NCBI GenBank assembly: GCA_963744225.1
Contig: CAVUSV010000004.1
Location: 1,922,001-1,986,000 of the forward strand
Length of the DNA stretch: 64,000 nt
Direction: 5' to 3'
Origin: Bog-473 sp963744225
GTDB taxonomy: Bacteria > Actinomycetota > Acidimicrobiia > Acidimicrobiales > RAAP-2
Below the pieces are notes generated by a model. That model made no database searches, had not been told where the DNA came from, and saw nothing but the letters and a program-made list of their open reading frames with translations. Below, one piece after another: positions 28,200-36,528 of this stretch; position 1 is the first letter of the stretch, and the number at the start of each line of letters is the position of its first letter. The position numbers and the translations under genes are program-made.

Positions 28200-29089
28200 A
28201 AAGGTGCCGCGGTGGCCACGACGGGCTTGTTGAGGCCCACACCGCCAGTGGAGCCGTAGAAGGCGGCGTCCCCGTAGGCGAAGACCCCTCCGTCCGAGGC
28301 CACGAGCCAGTAGCCCCGGCCGTCGGGGGTCGCGGCGGTGGCCACGACGGGCTTGTTGAGGCCCACACCGCCAGTGGAGCCGTAGAAGGCGGCGTCCCCG
28401 TAGGCGAAGACCCCTCCGTCCGAGGCCACGAGCCAGTAGCCCCGGCCGTCGGGGGTCGCGGCGGTGGCCACGACGGGCTTGTTGAGGCCCACACCGCCAG
28501 TGGAGCCGTAGAAGGCGGCGTCCCCGTAGGCGAAGACCCCTCCGTCCGAGGCCACGAGCCAGTAGCCCCGGCCGTCGGGGGTCGCGGCGGTGGCCACGAC
28601 GGGCTTGTTGAGGCCCACACCGCCAGTGGAGCCGTAGAAGGCGGCGTCCCCGTAGGCGAAGACCCCTCCGTCCGAGGCCACGAGCCAGTAGCCCCGGCCG
28701 TCGGGGGTCGCGGCGGTGGCCACGACGGGCTTGTTGAGGCCCACACCGCCAGTGGAGCCGTAGAAGGCGGCGTCCCCGTAGGCGAAGACCCCTCCGTCCG
28801 AGGCCACGAGCCAGTAGCCCCGGCCGTCGGGGGTCGCGGCGGTGGCCACGACGGGCTTGTTGAGGCCCACACCGCCAGTGGAGCCGTAGAAGGCGGCGTC
28901 CCCGTAGGCGAAGACCCCTCCGTCCGAGGCCACGAGCCAGTAACCCGAAGCCGACCTCGATCCACCGGTGGCGGCTGAAGCATGTGGCAGAGCTGTGGTT
29001 ACACCAGCGACGATCGCGGCCAGTACCGGGACGAAGCAGGACAAGACGACCGCAATGGTCAGGACGCGAAACCAGACTTTGCCGCCCAT
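27371..29089 (-). CDS. Chimeric secreted GH16 protein with six identical repeats
   Basis: A 572-residue protein from ATG 29089. A signal peptide (VLTIAVVLSCFVPVLAAIVAG) precedes six copies of a 42-residue repeat beginning GYWLVASDGGVFAYGDAAFY. A short LTTTTAPSGG linker joins it directly to a GH16 domain identical to that of the neighbouring glycosidase, with motif EIDGFE. The repeats are a different, uniform version of those in the neighbour. The structure indicates that a pre-existing repeat protein acquired the GH16 module by the 963-bp duplication. Likely extracellular; repeats may bind the wall or glycan. Confidence 0.85.
   Translation of the reverse strand: MGGKVWFRVLTIAVVLSCFVPVLAAIVAGVTTALPHASAATGGSRSASGYWLVASDGGVFAYGDAAFYGSTGGVGLNKPVVATAATPDGRGYWLVASDGGVFAYGDAAFYGSTGGVGLNKPVVATAATPDGRGYWLVASDGGVFAYGDAAFYGSTGGVGLNKPVVATAATPDGRGYWLVASDGGVFAYGDAAFYGSTGGVGLNKPVVATAATPDGRGYWLVASDGGVFAYGDAAFYGSTGGVGLNKPVVATAATPDGRGYWLVASDGGVFAYGDAAFYGSTGGVGLNKPVVATAAPLTTTTAPSGGMPAPAGYTAQRLILDDQFSGTTLDTKNWVTYLGSSGVVWNNKGNLPLPYSGPTSVANGGTGYVQSMYGPSQVSVDNGLTLTAQPNTNQWASTYPWISGIVTTEGKFTLPSTGWYVQAKIKMPDMSHGMWPALWFLPPVGGTPFNEIDGFEGGMYGNIGPMNESGSSNYFPTVGSQTGANWGTPGGVDISAGYHTYGVRYIPGVSITTYFDGHQVWQTLESTATITPEPYDIMLELEVASQKAGFHTPTTANTPTSSMEVAEVQAYS
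28209..28950 (-). repeat. 126-bp tandem repeat array, about six copies
   Basis: Units start at 28209, 28335, 28461, 28587, 28713 and 28839, each 126 bp (42 codons) and identical as far as I can read, including third positions. This implies very recent expansion or continuous homogenisation and a copy number that can change by slippage or unequal exchange. Confidence 0.9.
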
Positions 29090-29401
29090 AACACCATCCC
29101 AAGGTCTGCAGCGGTCCAAGCGGGATCACCGGATCGGCCCCATGGACCACTGCCGTCCTCTCGGGGTATCGGCGCGCATTTCGACGCCCCTGAGCGCGAT
29201 TCGTTACTCGCAGTCCGCGATGGAGGGGGTAGAGGAGGCACGGACGCGGGCATGAGTGCGCTGTATGCCTGAACGTGGGGAGCGGGTCCGGGCTCCAAGC
29301 ACCTCGTGGGACAGGGAGGGCGGCCTGCATATCTGAGTTCGATCTCACGACCTCAGCTCCCCTTCAAGTCACTCCGTTACAAGTCCGAGATGTGTCGCGG
29401 A

Positions 29402-30400
29402 TCACGGCGACAAGGCATACGCCTGAACCTCGGCAACGGTCATCGGCGAAAGATTCGGAGACCCGCCAGTCGTGTGAAAACCCGACGTGTCTGCGTTGGC
29501 CTGTGCGTTCCAGATGACGATCTCATAGGGGGTGGTGCTAATGCTGTGAGTCCACGAACCGACCAACCGGCCATCGAAGTACGTCTTGATTGAGCGGCCG
29601 GGAACGTACTCCATCCCGTAGGTGTTGAACCCAGCGTTCATTGGAGTGGGGGTGGCGTAACCAAAGTCGGATTGGCTGCCCGACGGCGTGTGGTACGTCG
29701 ACACGAAGACGCGGTTGGCTGGAGTTGCGTTTGAGAGTCCGGCGCTCGCAGGTGTGAATCCCGCTTCCTGGAGATCGATCTCTTGACTGCCGCCTCCGCC
29801 ACTCGGATCGATGAACCAGATGGCGGGCCAACCCCCCCGGGAGGAATCCGACATCTTGGCCTTGATCTGAACGTAACCGCTCCTCAGTACGAACTTGTCA
29901 CGCGAGGTCACGACCCCCGATCTGTACCCGTAGCCCAGCGATGAGTATTTGGTGTCCGGCACCATGGTGAGGGTCAGTCCGTTATTCACTGTCACCTGCG
30001 AGGGCGAAAAGTAGGTCTGGTGAACCTGGGTCCCGGCTGCTGAATCACCGGCAGGAAGGGCGCCGGAATTCCAGATCTGGGCGCCCTGACCGCCCATGAA
30101 GGTGTTCCAGTGTGCAGAATCGAGCGACGTGCCAGTGAACTGGTCATCGAAGATGAGCTGACCAGCTGAATAGCCAGCCGGTGGTGCCATCCCTGTTGCG
30201 TTACCGGTGTTGAGCGTCAGCAAGGTGCTCACCAGAGCGACGGCCACGCACGCAATGATGAGCGGCGTCTTCCGTATCCGCCGATGCAACGGTGGAGGAT
30301 GCGTGACCGCGCGCTGTGAATGCTTCAGCTCGTGGGTGTGCCGATCAAACCGACCACAGAGAGTGCACTCATACTTCCAGAAGGCGCGGTCGAGGCCCAC
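29402..30400 (-). CDS. GH16-type glycosidase, diverged third copy
   Basis: A protein of about 332 residues (GTG 30400, or TTG 30406). The N-terminal 40 residues are cytoplasmic-looking, with one CxxC (YECTLCGRFDRHTHELKH, zinc-finger-like). A signal-anchor follows (IIACVAVALVSTLLTLN), then a GH16 domain starting APPAGYSAGQLIFDDQFTG with the active-site motif SQEIDLQEAG. It shares the domain order and many segments (DDQFTGTSLD, YFDGRLVGSW) with the two neighbours but is clearly older. It lacks the repeat region. Probably membrane-anchored and facing outward. Confidence 0.8.
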   Translation of the reverse strand: MGLDRAFWKYECTLCGRFDRHTHELKHSQRAVTHPPPLHRRIRKTPLIIACVAVALVSTLLTLNTGNATGMAPPAGYSAGQLIFDDQFTGTSLDSAHWNTFMGGQGAQIWNSGALPAGDSAAGTQVHQTYFSPSQVTVNNGLTLTMVPDTKYSSLGYGYRSGVVTSRDKFVLRSGYVQIKAKMSDSSRGGWPAIWFIDPSGGGGSQEIDLQEAGFTPASAGLSNATPANRVFVSTYHTPSGSQSDFGYATPTPMNAGFNTYGMEYVPGRSIKTYFDGRLVGSWTHSISTTPYEIVIWNAQANADTSGFHTTGGSPNLSPMTVAEVQAYALSP

Positions 30401-30594
30401 GCCCAATTGTTAGCACCAGGGTAAGGATTCGCTACGTGCGTCCAATCCTGATGACTGAATGAGCCGCGGCCACCTGCGAGTCCAGGGGTCGAGGGCCGCG
30501 CTCGTCGCGGGAACCGCCGAAATGCGGAACCCCGCCGCACCTCGTCTGGGCTGAATCCGGGCTTGGCGACGTTGGCGGTCTGCCAAGCCGTGGT

Positions 30595-30978
<384 letters not shown>

Positions 30979-31042
30979 CTCTAATTGTGCCACTTCCGGC
31001 CATGTGGTGGTGACGGCACAGCGCCTCGGTAGGGTGTCGAGG

Positions 31043-32517
31043 ATGTCCGGCGGCACCCGTCAGCTCTTCGATCCCGAGGCTCTTCCGCTGGCCACCGCCC
31101 CGGAGGACCAGACCGGTTCCGGCGGCACCAACCCCGACCCCGCCGAACGGCCGGGCGTCCTCTCTATCGGTGCTCTCTACGAGAAGGTCGACGGTGCGCT
31201 GAGCCAGGCCTTCCCCCGGAACCGACACGTGTGGGTCCGAGGGGAGATCCAGCATCTCTCGGACCACCGGTCGGGCCACCTCTACTTGAACCTGGTGGAC
31301 CCCGAGGGAGACGACTCTCCCGGGAACCGGGCCCGAGGCGGTGTGCCGACCCTCAACGTGAAGTGCTGGCGCAGCTCCTGGGCGCCGCTACGGCATGCGC
31401 TGGCCAAAGAGGGTATCGAGCTCGCCGAGGGCATGGTCGTCGTGTTGCGCGGCTCACTCGATCTCTACCGCGCCAAGGGAGAGATCAGCCTCATCCTCGT
31501 CGAGGTGGACGTCACCGCCCTCTTGGGGCGTATGGCCGCCCAGCGAGCTCAGCTCCTGCGCAAGCTCGAGGCCGAGGGTCTGCTCCGGCGCAACGCCTCG
31601 CTCCGCGTGCCGGAGGTCACGATGCACGTCGGCCTGATTGCCAGCCCGGGGACCGAGGGATATCAGGACTTCTTGGGGCAGCTGACGGGATCGGAGTTCG
31701 GCTTTCGCGTTTCTGTCGTTCGAGTCAGCGTGCAAGGGGCCGGGGCACCTGCCGCCATCTCGCGTGCGCTGAAAGTGCTGAGCCGGAGCGACTGCGATGT
31801 CATCGCGATGGTCAGGGGCGGGGGAGCACGGGCCGACCTCGCCGCGTTCGAGACCGAGGTCGTCGCCGCGCGGTGGCCGACGCGTCCAAGCCCGTGTTCA
31901 CGGGTATCGGCCACACCGGCGATGAGACCGTGGCTGACATCCTCGCGGCGCGTGCCTGCATCACGCCCACAGAGTGCGGGCACCAGATCGTCGTCGCGAC
32001 GCGGCGCTGGTGGGGGAGCCATGTGGCGGAGCCAGCCGAGTTCCTGGCCCGCCGCGTCCCGACCTTCCTCGGCGACGCGTCGGCGCGTGACGCGCAGGCG
32101 CGGGCTCGGCTCACGGCGGCGGCACGCCACCAATTCCGCGTGCACCAGGAGCGCCTGGCCACGAAGGCGACGTCCCTCGGGCGGGCGGCACCCAGCCGGC
32201 TCGAGGCGGGCGAGGCCGCTTTGCGGACCTGCGCCACTCGGCTCGGACCGCTTACGCTCGGGCACCTCGGGCGCCAGGACGAACGTCTGCATTCGTGGCG
32301 CCGGCTCCTGGCGGCCTACGACGTGGACCGCCAGCTCGAACGGGGCTACAGCCTGACCATGACGCCCGCGGGCCGGCTCGTGCGCTCCGCCGGCGAGCTG
32401 GTCGATCAGCAGGAGATCGTGACGCGCTTCGCCGATGGGACGGTGCGCAGCCGGGTCGATCGGGCCACAACACGCGAGGATGTGGCGCCCACTGACGTGC
32501 CAGGAGGACAGCGGTGA
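31043..32517 (+). CDS. xseA: Exodeoxyribonuclease VII large subunit, one frameshift
   Basis: The start ATG at 31043 has AGGG 8 bases upstream. The N-terminal OB-fold shows NRHVWVRGEIQHLSDHRSGHLYLNL; the catalytic core shows MHVGLIASPGTEGYQDF, DVIAMVRGGGARADLAAF, then in the next frame KPVFTGIGHTGDETVADILA. The frame changes near 31870 (GTCGTCGCCGCGCGGTGG); the span is 3n+2, so one base is missing, restoring VVARAVADASKPV. With XseB it degrades single-stranded DNA. The stop overlaps the xseB start (GTGA). Confidence 0.9.
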
Positions 32518-32783
32518 CCATCTCGGATGATCCCCTCCCCGTCGAGCAGCTCAGCTACACCGATGCCAGCCGGGAGCTCGATACGATCGTGAACTTCTTC
32601 GAACAGCGCGAGGTCGACGTCGACGTGCTCGTCGCTCGACTGGAGCGGGCCACGGCGCTGATCGACGAGCTCGACCGGCGGCTGCGAGCGACGAGGTCCC
32701 AAGTGGAAGAACTCGTCCCCCGACTCGAAACGCTGGCTACCGAGTCGGCTGGCGCCAAGGAGGGCGGTGACGGAGATGAGTGA
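32514..32783 (+). CDS. xseB: Exodeoxyribonuclease VII small subunit
   Basis: An 89-residue helical protein starting at GTG 32514, overlapping the xseA stop by four bases. It has the family pattern SYTDASRELDTIVNFFEQREVDVDVLVARLERATALIDEL, a two-helix coiled hairpin that winds around XseA. The tail is acidic and Gly-rich. Adjacent order xseA-xseB is the standard operon. Confidence 0.9.
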   Translation: MTISDDPLPVEQLSYTDASRELDTIVNFFEQREVDVDVLVARLERATALIDELDRRLRATRSQVEELVPRLETLATESAGAKEGGDGDE

Positions 32784-33531
32784 GACCGGAACGGGCACTG
32801 TCGCCGGCGCGTCCGGCGGCAGCGAACGACTCTACTTCCGCCAGCTTCTCTCGGGCCGCGACTTTGCCCGCGACGACATGATGGCCCGCCAGATGGTCAA
32901 CTTCGTCTACCTCCTCGGCGACCGTGAGACTGGTGAGGCAGTCGTGGTCGACCCGGCCTATGCGGTTCAGGATCTCCTCGACATCCTCGAAGCGGACGGC
33001 ATGCGCCTGACCGGTGTCTTGGGAACCCACTTCCACCCGGACCATCTCGGCGGCCAGATGGGCGGGTGGTCACTCGAGGGGATCAGCGCCCTGCTCGAGA
33101 AGGTACAGGTGCCGATTCACGTGCAGGCAGACGAGCTGCCGTGGGTCGAACGCACCACCGGCGTCGGCCCGTCTGACCTTGTCGGCCATCACAGCGGCGA
33201 CGTGTTGCCGGTGGGCCAGGTCAAGGTGGAGCTGATCCACACGCCGGGCCACACGCCGGGCAGCCAGTGCTTTCTCGTGGACGGCCGGCTGGTCGCCGGT
33301 GACACGCTGTTTCTCGAGGGCTGCGGGCGGACGGACTTCCCCGGCTCCGATCCATTAGCCATGTACGAATCCATCCACACTCGCCTGGCCCGGGTTCCCG
33401 ATGACGCAATCTTGTTCCCCGGCCACCTGTACTCCGCCGAAGCGTCCCAGAGCATGGGCGACACGAGGCAGTACAACTACGTGTTCCGGCCCCGCTCCCC
33501 CGAGGAGTGGATGGCGATGTTCGGCGGGTGA
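32767..33531 (+). CDS. MBL-fold hydrolase (glyoxalase II/persulfide dioxygenase-like)
   Basis: A protein of about 254 residues with the metallo-beta-lactamase signature VLGTHFHPDHLGGQ near residue 85, further metal ligands at HTPGHTPGSQCF, and GDTLFLEGCGRTDFPGSD, then ILFPGHLYSAE. The GCGRTDF segment is typical of ETHE1-like persulfide dioxygenases and their relatives, which use one or two metals. The start could be GTG 32767 or ATG 32776; both overlap xseB. It is translationally coupled to the flavoprotein downstream. Confidence 0.85.
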   Translation: MTEMSETGTGTVAGASGGSERLYFRQLLSGRDFARDDMMARQMVNFVYLLGDRETGEAVVVDPAYAVQDLLDILEADGMRLTGVLGTHFHPDHLGGQMGGWSLEGISALLEKVQVPIHVQADELPWVERTTGVGPSDLVGHHSGDVLPVGQVKVELIHTPGHTPGSQCFLVDGRLVAGDTLFLEGCGRTDFPGSDPLAMYESIHTRLARVPDDAILFPGHLYSAEASQSMGDTRQYNYVFRPRSPEEWMAMFGG

Positions 33532-34817
33532 CGCCGCGGGGTGGGTTGACCACGGACAGCACGGTCGTCGTCGTGGGCGCGTCACTTGCTGGGTGGCGCG
33601 CCGTCGAGACGCTGCGCACCGAGGGCTTCGAGGGCACCATCTCGCTCGTCGGCGACGAGGAGCACCTTCCTTACGACAGGCCGCCACTGTCAAAGCAGGT
33701 GCTCGCTGGGACGTGGCCTCCCGAGAAGGCCGTGCTGGCGGACAAGCGGCGTTCGAGCGAGCACCGTGTGCACGAAGTGCTCGGCCGTGGCGCCGTACGG
33801 CTTGACGTCGAGGGACACAAGGTCGAGTTAGACGACGGTACCGTTCTGCAGGGAGACGCCGTCATCATCACGACGGGTGCGGCGCCCCGCCAGCTCCCCG
33901 GCACCGAGGGTCTGGGCCAGCACGACGGCCTCTTCACTTTGCGCACACTCGACGATTCCATCGCTCTACGGGCTGCCGTGACCGCCGTTGACGCACCGCG
34001 TGTCGTGGTCATCGGAGCCGGGTTCATCGGTGCCGAGGTCGCCTCGACCTGTGCCAGTCTTGGGTGCCGCGTCACCGTCCTTGAAGCGCTGGACGTGCCG
34101 CTGCGTAACGTCTTGGGTCCGATGATCGGTGCGCATTGCGGGTCGTTGCACGGCGCGCACGGCGTTGACCTCCGTACGGGTGTCACCGTTCTCGGCGTCC
34201 GCAAGGCGTCGGAACGCAATGAAGATGATGGAATTGGCGCGGATGATTCGAAGGACCGGTTGGTCATCGAGCTCGGCGGTGGCGAGGTCGTGCCTGCCGA
34301 CGTCGTGGTGGTCGGCATCGGGGTCACTCCCTCGACCGATTGGCTTTCCGGCTCGGGACTGACCGTCGAGAACGGTGTGGTCTGTGACGACCGTCTGTTC
34401 GCCGCCGAGGACATCGTCGCCGCGGGGGACGTGGCACGCTGGAATTGGCGGCATGACGGTGCGGAGGAACACATCCGGATTGAACACTGGCAGGTTGCTG
34501 CTGAAGCCGGTGTCGCCGCCGCACGCAGTGTGCTGGCCGGACGCTCCGATGCGCCGTCGTTCACGCCGATCCCGTATTTCTGGTCAGATCAGTACGGAAT
34601 CCGGTTTCAGGTGCTGGGCAGCCCCAGCGGGAACGACGAGGTGCAAATCGTCGACGGATCATTCGCTGACGGAAAGTTCGTGGCATTGTTCGGTCGGGCC
34701 GGTCGCCTACGCGCGGTGATGGCAATCGGAAAGCCGCGGCAGCTCATGGGGTTCCGGCCACTGCTCGAAGCCGGCAGCAGTTGGGATGCCGCACGAGCCC
34801 ATCTCGCGGGGTCTTGA
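33528..34817 (+). CDS. FAD/NAD-dependent ferredoxin-reductase-like oxidoreductase
   Basis: A 429-residue flavoprotein if GTG 33528, overlapping the preceding stop (GTGA), is used. The FAD-binding TVVVVGASLAGWRAVETLR and the NAD-binding RVVVIGAGFIGAEVASTC are the two dinucleotide folds, with EEHLPYDRPPLSKQVLAG typical of ferredoxin/rubredoxin reductases of the oxygenase type, and DIVAAGDVARW near the end. The C-terminal FSD-type domain follows (YFWSDQYGIRFQVLG). It passes electrons from NAD(P)H to a ferredoxin; the partner is not in the window. Confidence 0.85.
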   Translation: MTPRGGLTTDSTVVVVGASLAGWRAVETLRTEGFEGTISLVGDEEHLPYDRPPLSKQVLAGTWPPEKAVLADKRRSSEHRVHEVLGRGAVRLDVEGHKVELDDGTVLQGDAVIITTGAAPRQLPGTEGLGQHDGLFTLRTLDDSIALRAAVTAVDAPRVVVIGAGFIGAEVASTCASLGCRVTVLEALDVPLRNVLGPMIGAHCGSLHGAHGVDLRTGVTVLGVRKASERNEDDGIGADDSKDRLVIELGGGEVVPADVVVVGIGVTPSTDWLSGSGLTVENGVVCDDRLFAAEDIVAAGDVARWNWRHDGAEEHIRIEHWQVAAEAGVAAARSVLAGRSDAPSFTPIPYFWSDQYGIRFQVLGSPSGNDEVQIVDGSFADGKFVALFGRAGRLRAVMAIGKPRQLMGFRPLLEAGSSWDAARAHLAGS

Positions 34818-35294
34818 TTCGGAGGGCGAGCCAGGCGTGCCGCTGCCGATGAGCTGCAGTTCGTCGCCGCATTGAGGAAAATTGTCATGTCGTTGCGCAA
34901 GGGCGAGTTCACAATCGACAGGCGCGTCGGGTTCGAGAATCAAATCTCGAATGGCGGCCCGATGCGGACTGGCGAAAGGAATTGCAGTGCCCCCCTCAGG
35001 CGTGCGCAGTAGCAATGGCGCCCACAGTCTGCACGCTCGCGCGCTCGTCGACTGTTCATCGATAGCTGTGTTCCGAGTCTGCACGCCCCGACGGGCCACG
35101 CCATTTCGATCGCCCCCCAGACAGTGCGGATGGAGCGGACGAGCACTGTTGGCCTACCTCGCGCTGGGTTCTGACTGGGCCGGCCATGGCGCTGCAGCGT
35201 GTGCTGCTGGCAGGCTCAGCGAACCACTGGGCAGCGCGAACGGACCCGCCGTTGTTCCGTCGCCCGGGATGTAAGGGACGACAAGGAACAAATC
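34818..35294. other. Gap with weak gene-like fragments
   Basis: A short plus-strand frame from ATG 34887 (MSLRKGEFTIDRRVGFENQ, 41 codons) has protein-like composition but no recognised family; it may be a relic. The rest up to the IS remnant shows nothing supported. Low-information, probably decayed mobile DNA. Confidence 0.3.
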
Positions 35295-35606
35295 GTGTCA
35301 GCCACCATGCCCGGCCCGGAACAGATCATCGCGATGTTGCGCGAGATGGAGGAGCTCACCAGCCAAGGCATGTCGGTGGCGGTCGCCGCGACCAAGTTGG
35401 GGATCATCCTCGAGCAGGAGAACGCTCGCTTGAAACGCGTCGCCGATGAACATGCGCGGCGACATCTCAATCCTCCGGGATCTGAACGGGTGGACCAACC
35501 TGAGCTTTACCCAGCGGAGAGACGCGGTCGACTACTTGGTCCGTCACTTCGCCATGTCCGAAGATCAGGCGTGTTCGCTCGTCGGTCAGAACGGGTCGAC
35601 GCAGGC
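35295..35606 (+). pseudogene. Decayed IS3-family transposase remnant
   Basis: From GTG 35295 the frame reads MPGPEQIIAMLREMEELTSQG, the start of IS3-family OrfA, then jumps from a helix-turn-helix start (VAVAATKLGI) straight to LEQENARLKRVADE, so about 30 residues of OrfA are missing. After a one-base shift near 35455 the OrfB start follows: ISILRDLNGW, TQRRDAVDYLVRHFAMSEDQACSLVGQNGSTQ. No DDE domain remains. An internally deleted, immobile remnant. Confidence 0.65.
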
Positions 35607-36528
35607 AAATGACGCGAGCAATTCGCAAGAGGGTCAGGCCTTGGATGCTTCCGGAAACGGGCACGACCGGGCCTCAGAAGACAGACCCAAGCCCGAGGGT
35701 CCGAGCCCGGTGCGACGCCCGGGTGTTCTGAGTGACCCAGGCCGCCGCATGATCAGCCTGAGGGACGAGCTCGCACAGTTGGCCCTCGACTCACCAGTGG
35801 CACGTGCCGTGGGCGCCCGCGCTCTCGTGGCGAGACTCGAAAGACTGATCCCGCCGACTCCTAAGAGACTGATTCGTTTCCTGCTTCGGTGTCCGCAGGG
35901 GACGACACGTAACCGTTCACTTGAGGGTTAGCGTGTGGTCCATGGAGCCCGAGGACGTCGCGATCTCGTAGACCCCGGCCATCGAAGCCATTTCGCCTTC
36001 CGGGCCGGGCGTCCCCATTGGGTTCGCGAGCCGCGGATGCCAAGCGTTGTTGGTGCCGCGACGTCGGGCCAATCGGCTGGCTTGTCGGCCCACATGTGGA
36101 ATTGCAGCCGATGGCAGCCCCTTTGCTGAACCTGCTCAACACGCACGTGCTCATCTCCGCGGCGCGCCAGCGTGTGACGGGAATGCCCCCGGCCCCGGGA
36201 TCGAGGGGGCCGAGCATCGGGCACCCCGCGGCCGGCAGTCGTACGGGGCAGTGCATCACGACGAGTGAGGGCTCGTGATTCTGAAGGCTGATCAGGCCAT
36301 TAGGGCCAAACGGCACTCTCAATTGGAGCCGATCAGCCCTAACCGGGTCTGACTAGAAGGTTTAGCTTGCAATGGCCGAACCTGCGGACCAACGCCGAAA
36401 GGCGCCGTTTATCGGCAAGATGGCGGACTGACTTAAGCGCAATTGTTGATTTATTGCGTTAAAGTCCCCCCGGCGGCAAAGAGTTCCGGGATGTTCTTAC
36501 TTGGCGAGAGTGGAAGGAAACGGGCGGT
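35607..36528. other. Gap with an inverted repeat ahead of the surface-protein gene
   Basis: The frame of the IS remnant stays open to 35931 without recognisable content. A near-palindrome, TTAAGCGCAAT (36433-36443) with ATTGCGTTAA (36453-36462), lies about 65 bases upstream of the DUF11 gene start and may be its operator or promoter region. Otherwise nothing firm. Confidence 0.4.

Noticed and set aside
28209..28950. Plus-strand and other-frame long open frames through the 126-bp array
   Set aside because: The unit is a codon multiple, so every frame stays open; only the minus-strand frame has a signal peptide, start and GH16 domain.
34887..35012. Small protein starting MSLRKGEFTIDRR
   Set aside because: Only 41 codons, no recognised family and no clear ribosome binding site; mentioned only as a possible relic.
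35861..36322. Minus-strand 153-codon frame and alternatives in the gap before the DUF11 gene
   Set aside because: Mixed composition with no start signal; a 58-codon frame ending MDHTLTLK looks protein-like but has no start or family.
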